A DNA stretch of 64,000 nt from Trifolium pratense (lineage: Eukaryota > Streptophyta > Magnoliopsida > Fabales > Fabaceae), in the NCBI RefSeq assembly GCF_020283565.1, contig NC_060061.1, positions 25,829,362 through 25,893,361 of the forward strand. Direction: 5' to 3'. This document shows, piece after piece, positions 55,911 to 64,000 of this stretch (its first letter is position 1; each line of letters starts with the position of its first letter). The notes beneath the pieces were generated by a model that was given only the letters and a program-made list of their open reading frames with translations, had not been told where the DNA came from and ran no database searches. The position numbers were made by a program, and so were the translations under genes.

Positions 55911-56303
55911 CTATGTTGCCTAAGTATAGGTACGGTACGGGTACTGGTACGCGGTATGACATTTTTAGAAAATTTAAGGTACGGGTACATTAATATAAAA
56001 TATTAGAAAAATTATTTTTAAGTGAATTATTATCATCATGCTTTGAACATTTAATTTTTTTGGTCCACCGTCTCAACTATTTTCATAAAAAATGAGAGAT
56101 AATTGAAATATAATAAAAAAATTATAATATTTTAAGATATTTTTCAACAGTCAATATATTTTTTCCGTATTCATCATCATAAATCAACCAAATAAAAATG
56201 GGTACGAAATCGGTGCGTACCGTACGAGTACCATGGAATATCTTGTACTGATACATACCCGGTACGAGTACTTCACCATTTTAGGTGTACCCATGATACA
56301 TAG
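55911..56303. mobile_element. hAT-like MITE rich in GGTAC words (copy B)
   Basis: Counterpart of 34048-34440, same ATTGGTCT flanks. Confidence 0.8.
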
Positions 56304-56761
56304 ATTGGTCTTTATCTTTCTTTTTTCCCATATAGGTCATTTATCTTTTATAAATGTGCATAAGTTAATTTATATTTTTTAATTTAAAAAATGATGAGTT
56401 GGCAGGCCACATGGAAAAATCCGATTTTTTAAAATATTTTTTATTAAAAATTTTAAATACAAATAATTGGTATGAACATTCATTATGTTGATTATCTTCT
56501 TCATCATATTCACCATCTTCTTAATAAAAATGATAAAAAGGATGTATATGTGCTCTTTTTATAAAAGTAAAGGACTTAAATGGGATAAACACAATAAGAT
56601 AAAAAAGACTAAAATGTTACAAATAAATAAGTTAAAGAACTTATAGTGTAATTTTGTCAAGACAAAACAAACAATCTCATTAGTGTAGAAAAGAGATTTT
56701 ACACCCATTTTTTTGGAGATATCACAATGGTTTTGGTCCGGTGTGAACCCAACTGGTGAGA

Positions 56762-58974
56762 TATATCCAAAAAATTTACACCGGTTATAAAATAGGTGTT
56801 AAAAATGACATATTATACCTGTTTTTAATTATAAAAGGTGTGAAATGTGTATTATTTATACTTAATTACAAGAATTTTACACCTATTTTAAATTATAACA
56901 GGTGTGAATCGTTTGTTGTTTAGATTATTTTTAAAGGTTTTTACACCTGATTTCGTGTATAATAGATGTAAAATGTGTATCTTTTATGAAATTTCAAAAT
57001 AACAGGAAATATTATTCTTATTATTACTATTTAATAAATTCATTAAGAAAATAATATTTGAAACAAAATAAAAAAGATCAAATTCTTCAAGTAATTCGCA
57101 CAAAAAAAATCATACATTAAACATAAACTATATTTTTATGTTTTTTTAATTGTCTTCGTTTTATCGTATTTTCTTCATTATCTTGGTCTTCTTGTTGCTT
57201 TAGCTCTTCAACTACTTGCATATTGGACCCTCTTGTTGAATTTTGTCGATGAACTCTCTCTTATATTGTGATTTGTCATTGAATATCTACATATTCAAAC
57301 ACATATAAATTAAACAACTTTATAGTAAAAATATTGATTAACCTACATCAATGACAACAAAACAAAAATTAAGACAATCTGAAGAATTAGTGAAGAAGAA
57401 TCGAATTTTTCTACCTAGAATTCATCATGTGCTTTTAAAGATTTAAAAAATAGGCAGAGTTCTAATAATCTTCTTTTAAAACTTACTGAATGTCTTTCCT
57501 GAAACCAAAATGAGTTTAATTACATCATAAATTCAAACAACTATTTGAAAGATAATGCTGAACTAAATAAAGAAAGAACTTACGAAAAAAATTACACTAA
57601 TATTAAGATAACTGAAAATATGAGCAAAAATATTGGAGTTAAACTAACCAATAAATATTGTCTGTGAAAATTTTCAACATCTACGAACTCTTATCAATTG
57701 TGAGTTATCTAGTTTGTAAATAAAGTCAAAGCCAAGTAAAACTTCACATGAAATTTGCAAATTATAGATACAATTTTCGTTCACTACTTTTATCAAATAG
57801 TTTATAATCACTATAGATACAAGTTTCATTGATTATGTTTTCTCGATCACAAAAAAATCATCGGGAATGAAAAAATCTTAAAGACAACACAAAATCCTTC
57901 AATGAAAGAATTTTTTTTTTAAAAAAAAAACTCAACACAATTGTTTTATTAATTACCTTATTCACCTCATAGATTCCCTTATTGACCAAATCGTTGACCA
58001 GGAATAATGCTAAAAAGAGAAACCCTAGGGTTCAAAGTAGAAGAACTCTTCCGTTAAAAAAAAAAAAAAAACTATTCTATTTGTGTGATACAAAGATGAA
58101 GAGATTAAAATAGATGCTTACCTTTATATTAGAGCAACAAACAAAGAGATAAGAGGTCATAGATGGATGACAACGAATGGAGAGAGTCGGCGGCGCCAAT
58201 GGGGGTGAGGTGGAGGGACACAATCGACAGTGGAAGAGAGGGTTGTGCGAGATAAATAAAGTTTGTAAAGAGAGAGCGCGTGTTTATGAAGTTTAGAGTT
58301 TTTTTTTTTTATCTTAGATAAAGTGGTAATCCACTTAAATTGAGTTTGTTTATTTTTTTTTTTCAAAGAAAATTAAGAAGTTTGTTTTTTATGTTCAAAA
58401 TACAAGAAATTTGTTTCTATTTTTAAGGAATGTAATGATTATTATTAAATTTCTTTTGTAACAAGTTATTATTAAATAAATCTAGTTTTTTTTTTTAGTT
58501 TAATTGTTGTGCATCGTCGGTGTAATTTTGTTTTACACAAACATCAAATGACGCGTTGCCAAATCATTTAATGAATGTGACACATCATGTGTTTTTAATT
58601 ACCATACATGACGTGTCGGTATATTATTGGACGCATGTGCAAAATAACTTTACACCGACGTGCATATAAATTATTATTTTTTTTATGGATATTTTTTCTT
58701 GGTAAGGTTTTTTTATTATGAATATTGAATAAATCTAGTTTTTCTCACATTTTGCTATTACACCGGTTTTCTTTACAAACAGTGTATAATATTATAACAT
58801 AACTTTTTTACACCCGTTTTTAATAAAAGATATGTGATATGTTGACTAGTATTTTTCTATTACACCTATTTTCTTTAAATAAAGGTGTATAATATTACGA
58901 CATAACTCTTTTACACCGGTTTTTAATAAAAGAAGTGTAATATATCAAATTATATTCTTATTTTTGCACTAGTG
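56762..58974 (+). mobile_element. CACTA element fragment (copy B)
   Basis: Counterpart of 37154-39916 without the GATCGG-rich MITE. Right end CACTAGTG at 58967-58974. The left terminus is missing here too. Confidence 0.65.
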
Positions 58975-59295
58975 TCTAGTAGTACGATATTGAGGATGTC
59001 CCAACTTATCACTTAAAAAAACATCTCGGAGAATGGGAGGCAAAGAATTCCACCACCTCAAATTTGCATAAGCATACTCGGTAGTAGAAAATTTATCCGC
59101 ACTAGCATTACCCTCACGATAAATGTGTGACCATTGTAAGTATAATCCCAAGCTCAAGTAATTTGACCAACGATTCCGTAAATCCCATGGTACTAAATCA
59201 ATATTTTCAGAAAATATGGAACGCCGTTAGTGAATCACTCTCCAACCAAAGATACTTCCAGCCCTTGCTATTACCCTCCATAACAATAATTAAGA
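58975..59295 (-). pseudogene. Retroelement RNase H-like fragment (copy B)
   Basis: As in copy A (39917-40237): SHIYREGNASADKF with a few changes. Truncated by the CACTA end. Confidence 0.7.
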
Positions 59296-59301
59296 CAATT
59301 A

Positions 59302-61190
59302 ACTCCAAATGAAACACCAAAACAGTCCCTATTTTTCATATATAACTGCCGTGAAAATTAATCCTACACATGCGGCAGACCCATTTGTTCTACTTATAAA
59401 TAAATTGTTTAGAAGAATTTTAATTCAATTTTTAAGAGAAATAATTTTATCTAAAATTTACTTATTTTTTCGATTGAATTTGGGGCGAATTTGGAATTAT
59501 AAGTGTCTCTTCAAATAACCAAAAAATTATCATAAAATAAGTGTCATAGTGATGATGATAGCAGATGAGTGCTTCAAAGTGGTGGTCCAAGTTACTCTTA
59601 GTTGATAAGACAGGTTACTTAAAATAAAACTCCATCATAAAAATAAAAATAAAAAAATGAATAAAATGTGCTGCATGTTATTGGTTCCGCTTACTTGGAA
59701 CAGTGAACACCACTCGTGTTTTATCATTTATTTATGGCTTTATACCAACTTTCCACATCAAGGGCATCAAAGTTTAAAAATTCTATAAAAAAACTTACTA
59801 TTTAAGTGCTTAAAGAGTGCCTCGGGATACTATTTAGCATTTGCCTTTAAATAAATAACTAACTCTTACCCGTGCGATGCACAAATGTCATGCGTTATTT
59901 TATATTATAACGTGAAAAAATTAAAACAATAAATATTATTAAAATAATAATAATAATAATCAAACTAATAATTATGTAAATATAATTATTAGAATTAACA
60001 AAAAGTGTGTATATAATTAAGAGAGAGTTCAAGTTTTTAACAGATAGTGTATAAATGATTTACCGTCTTCGACGTCCCAAATGAAAAATGAATAAACCAA
60101 TAGCTAGTTGATCACCTAATATTGATCAAGAAGTCACATCCTCAGATCCTTCAACAAAAAACTTTTTTTTTCATTATCGTTCACATTTAGTATGACATCA
60201 TGACAATAGGATTCTCAATCAGAATAAAAAAAACAATATATTATAGAATTTAAACAAAATATGATGATTTAGTGACAATTGTTTAAACAATTGTTTAGCA
60301 AAATATGATGATTTAATGACTATTTTATTTCCTTTTGATTAGATATATTCAATCATTATAGTGACTATTTGCTTCCATTTAGTCCATACGTTTTTTTTTC
60401 TTATATAAACATATAATCGGGCAATTGTTTTTTAATATAATTGGCCAGTTTTTTTATATATATTAATGCATCATTATACATATAAATGTAGGTATATGAA
60501 AAGTTGATCAATATGACAATAATGTAAGAAGAAATGATGTGACATTGTAAGTGGATGACATGGCTAAATGAAGAAATTTCAATGGTTTAAGTGGATTAGA
60601 GTTTAGAGAACGAATAGGATAACTATCTAGGATTTATATTTATAGATTATAAACAAACACCATTATGAAGGAGTATTATTCTTGTGGTCGTATATTTTCT
60701 ATATTTATTTTGTCTAAAAAAATAATATAAAAATATAGGCACCATTAATATAAAAACAAATAATATTATTATAAAAAATAATATAAAAATATATTTTGCT
60801 TTATAGAAACAAAAAATTATAATAATCTGGAAAATAGTGTATTCATAACCTTGAAATTTTTTTTAAAAAAGATTATTTTCAACTTAAAACATTTTCTGTT
60901 ATTTCCATTTTTATTTTTTTAATTATTGTTCCGGATTGCTGTTTAGCATGACTCATAACCTTTAACATTCAATTTTTTTTTACTCACTTAAAATTTACAT
61001 CCATAATAGGAGGAGCACCCTAGAGCAGGTAATATAATTTTTTATATCCACAATGTGTTCTTATGCGCATCAATGGAGGATAATATGATTTGTTTAATTT
61101 AACTATTTCAGGTTGTTAGATTAAATTACAATAGACGGCTAGATCTAATGTAAGAGTTTTTAGGCTGAAAGAATAATACTATTAAAGGAA
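59302..61190. other. AT-rich DNA in copy B without a gene
   Basis: The first 154 bases are absent from copy A. The rest matches 40246-42000. No supported ORF. Confidence 0.4.
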
Positions 61191-61790
61191 AGATAGCAAG
61201 ACAAATCAAGAAAAATTTAATCACTTCAATTATTGTTGGTTTATTTGAGAGTTTTATTAGGAGTTGGGAGGCGGGTAAGACTTGGTCTGACTCTAGTTTG
61301 GTATGTTGTTGTGTGGCCGAATTGAACCTCCAAAACGATGTGATCTTTGTTTGAGGGTCTTTGACAACTAAGAATCTAGTGAATAGGGTGAAACTATTGT
61401 CTTGAAAATAGTTTCTAGGTAAAAACCCTAGTAGCCCCTGCTTCTTCTATGAATAGGAGGTGCAACGTGTCTTGTGTTGGTCCTGATAGAATAGTGTAGG
61501 TGTGTTATGTCTAAATTCTTGAGATCCTTGTTGGTTTGTTCTCAGTAGTTTTTATCCCTTCTAGTTCCGTCATGGTCCTGGAGCTGGTGGTTTGTTGGGG
61601 GTTTTGTCTTTGCTAGTTGTGATCTTGGGTGCTGAGGAGTCCATATGTTCTCCCCCCCACACTTTTGTTTTAGGTTTCTTGTATTCTTATTGTAATTCAC
61701 TAGAGTACTTCTGGTGCTAAGTTGTTGTATATTGAAAACTATTTTAGTTTTATTTATTTATAATATATATTGCCATTCAAATTTTTTTGG
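61191..61790 (+). pseudogene. LINE-like coding remnant and 3' tail (copy B)
   Basis: Matches 42000-42310 and then continues through about 268 bases of T-rich, UTR-like sequence missing in copy A. GAGA stands at both ends of the missing part. The family is uncertain. Confidence 0.4.
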
Positions 61791-62601
61791 AGAGGATGCT
61801 ATTAAAATTTAGAGTTGAGTCTAACGTAACCCTATAAAACCGATTTACATATAACATAAGGCGATTGAATATTGCCTATACTTTATAAACATATATTCAG
61901 GTCAGCTCGCAACCAATGTGAGACTTCTTAACACACCCTGTCACACTCATCACTGTTGGACTTGCAGAGCGCAGATATAAATAGTGGATGACTCGATTAG
62001 AAACCTGATAACAGACTCGATTATAAACAAATTTTTTAAATTTTGAATGTCACATTATCTTAATAATCATTTAAAATATTGAAATTGCAAAGAAATCCGT
62101 AAATGTCTATTTAATTAGTCATTGTGGTATCAAAAAGTGTCTTTTGTCTGGCTTAAAAAAAATTATTTTGAGTTAGTTAATTTTTTTTTTTTAAGAAGCC
62201 AACAAAATATTATTAAATAAAGTTACGTACAAGGTAGTGTCTAACTAAAAAGATGTACAACAAGTTACAAAATAAAATAATATAATACCAAATCTCTTTA
62301 TCCAAATCTTAGCTCCAACCAAGACAATGGATTATATCGCTACAAGTTCAAATCAAATATATGAAATCTTTCTTCCTACTCTTCAACCACACCACGCCAA
62401 TAATTTTGCATTATCAAACAACAACTCCATTGATGTTTTTTTTTAGCGCAAAAATTCTATTATTTCTTTTCTTTTATATACTCCAAAAACAAGTCAACGA
62501 AACAACCTGGAGACTTATTTGGACTTCTTTACTGAAAGCATAAATATTACAAAATTGTAACGCATGATCAATAGTTAAATTTGATAACAGATCATAAACG
62601 T

Positions 62602-62852
62602 CTAATCAATTGAGAATTTTGTACCACAAAAATTCAAAGAAAGCACATCGAAAATATAGGTGATTAGAGTTTTCACATCCTCCGACACATAATAACGAAT
62701 CCAAACGAACCATTTCGCGATGAACCAAATTGTTTTTTGTTGGAAGCCTATTATATATATAATAACCTCCAAGCAAATAATGACACCTTCAGAAGAGCCG
62801 TTTTCTTCCGGAATAAAAATCGACAAAATACATTCAAAAATTCTTTAAGTTT
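62602..62852 (-). pseudogene. LINE zf-RVT remnant (copy B)
   Basis: Counterpart of 43132-43379. A two-base difference in the TATATA run near 62755 splits the frame. Confidence 0.75.
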
Positions 62853-63055
62853 TTTTTTATTTTTTTTTTTGAAAACTTGGTATCCGGCCTTAGGACCGAC
62901 TAATCCAAGGGGACCAATCCCACCGCCCACTTGCGGGGGCCCCATTTAAAGCCAGAGTTTTTTTGCTCTGTATGGACTTAGCCCACCGAAATTGGCACCA
63001 ATGAGAATCGAACCTGAGACCTTGAGAGGAGTATACTCCAAGGGCCCAAGCAAAA
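62853..63055 (-). mobile_element. SINE (Au-like) on the minus strand, only in copy B
   Basis: B box GGTTCGATTCTC on the minus strand (63014-63003), body GGGGCCCCCGCAAGTGGGCG and GGCCGGATACC, and a poly(A) tail seen as T-runs at 62853-62870. The body resembles the plant Au SINE family. Borders approximate. Confidence 0.75.
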
Positions 63056-64000
63056 TAATTATATTTAATTTCTTATAAAATTTAAATTAATATCCATATT
63101 TTACGATTTTTTAATAATTAGTTTACTTTAAAATATTGTAATTTTAGTATAATTTTGATTTTTTTATATTATGTAAATTACAAAATTACCCTTGTGAGAA
63201 AATCACATGTATATTTAAAAATTAATTATTTTATTATTAATTTACTATCAAATTATTTTATTATTTATATTTTATTAATTTTCATTTTTTTTATTTTAAA
63301 ATATATTTTATAGAATAAATCAGTAAAAAAAAAAAATTATCCTATCCTGCTGGTAACCCAGTTCAAATTCAGGATAAAATTTTTAACTAGAGAGACAGGA
63401 TAGGATAAGCTACATGATTAACTTATCATATCCTGTTGTGTCACCAAACACTGGACTGAAACAGGATATGATACATCTATCCTATCCTGTCTCTTATCCT
63501 GTGCACCAAACGGACCCTTAAATGCATTTGTCCTATAAAATAGTTTGGTGCGCAGGATAGCATAGTGACAGGATAGGATATAAAACAGGATAAGGATAGG
63601 ATATGATAACAGCAGGATAACAGTTATACTCAGTTATCATATCCTATGTTTGGTGCACACAGGATAACAAACATGATAACTATTATATTTTGTTTTTAAT
63701 ACATACTTGCTCATAATAATATGATAAGATATATAACATATTTAATTGACAAAATTACTCTTGTAAAACAATTGTTATTTTTTTAAAATTATTTTGTAAT
63801 AATTTGAATTTTATAAATAAAAATATAAATAAGTAATCAAATAACTTTATATAATTTAAAATAAAAATCACGAGAAAATAATCAAGTTTAATTTTTTATA
63901 TGAATCATGATCAAATAAATAACTCAATAATATATACATGTTAGATAAGACAAATAAATATATGATATATCTCATACGTAAATAATAAAACTACTATTAC
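63056..64000. other. AT-rich DNA with CAGGATA-word MITE ends
   Basis: AGGATAGGATA and its complement cluster at 63340-63517 (ending GTGCACCAAACGGACCC) and at 63541-63690 (starting GTTTGGTGCGCAGGATA). They look like ends of related MITEs in opposite orientation on either side of the block-B border. The rest, to 64000, shows no gene. Confidence 0.45.

Larger units (their letters stand above)
51060..63543 (+). repeat. Large direct duplication, copy B
   Basis: Collinear with 30614-43445. B-only parts: the Mutator-like element 53145-54861, 59302-59455, 61523-61790, 62853-63517. Missing in B: the counterparts of 32600-32920, 34899-37153 and the MITE 37587-38165. Confidence 0.95.

Overview
Plant nuclear DNA, most probably from a legume (Fabaceae). 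The evidence is indirect: the whole window consists of plant transposable elements of kinds common in legumes (a Sirevirus-type Ty1/copia element, a Tat-lineage Ty3/gypsy element with extra antisense ORFs, L1-like LINE tails, SINEs, Tourist, Stowaway, hAT and Mutator MITEs, Helitron and CACTA pieces) in AT-rich filler with (TA)n tracts. I found no intact host gene. The only recognisable host coding sequence is a broken piece of protochlorophyllide oxidoreductase (POR) carried inside a CACTA-like insertion.

Bases 1-22988 are three nested LTR retrotransposons. The outermost is a Tat-lineage Ty3/gypsy element on the minus strand (LTR 22211-22988, gag 19528-22101, then a decayed protease, RT, RNase H and integrase down to 10122). 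Past integrase it carries two ORFs on the opposite strand (8508-9185 and 9632-9982). A Sirevirus (1-8505, 5' end outside the window) is inserted into the first of these; it has pol, a large third ORF (3453-6176), a small antisense acidic ORF (6433-6795), repeated GGGGGAG boxes and a 3' LTR. A second, very young element (11930-16723, apparently identical 1988-bp LTRs, 5-bp target duplication TTTGT) is inserted in the second RNase H domain. It has no protease, RT or integrase and encodes only a short Gag-like protein with six zinc knuckles.

Bases 22989-30531 are AT-rich filler with a 1.1-kb Mutator-like element (24221-25349), a second inverted-repeat element (27344-28092) and a Helitron end.

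Bases 30532-63543 contain two direct copies of a block of about 12.5 kb (A 30614-43445, B 51060-63543), each starting at a (TA)n tract. They share the same MITEs and LINE pieces at the same places. They differ by insertions (a CACTA-like insertion with POR exons and a GATCGG-rich MITE only in A; a 1.7-kb Mutator-like element only in B) and by several deletions. They are either an old segmental duplication or two haplotypes placed in tandem by an assembler. Between them (43446-51059) lie a Stowaway-Helitron-Stowaway nest, a SINE, two copies of a 1.16-kb foldback element, a pair of small Mutator MITEs inside a Tourist-like element, a 5'-truncated LINE with a 16-bp target duplication, and a short promoter-like fragment.

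The most interesting system is the set of extra ORFs. The antisense acidic protein of the copia element and that of the gypsy element share a spaced SSDS...DYxEFL...PxEE core although the elements belong to different superfamilies. Both, and the large Sirevirus ORF, contain hydrophobic-acidic stretches resembling SUMO-interaction motifs.
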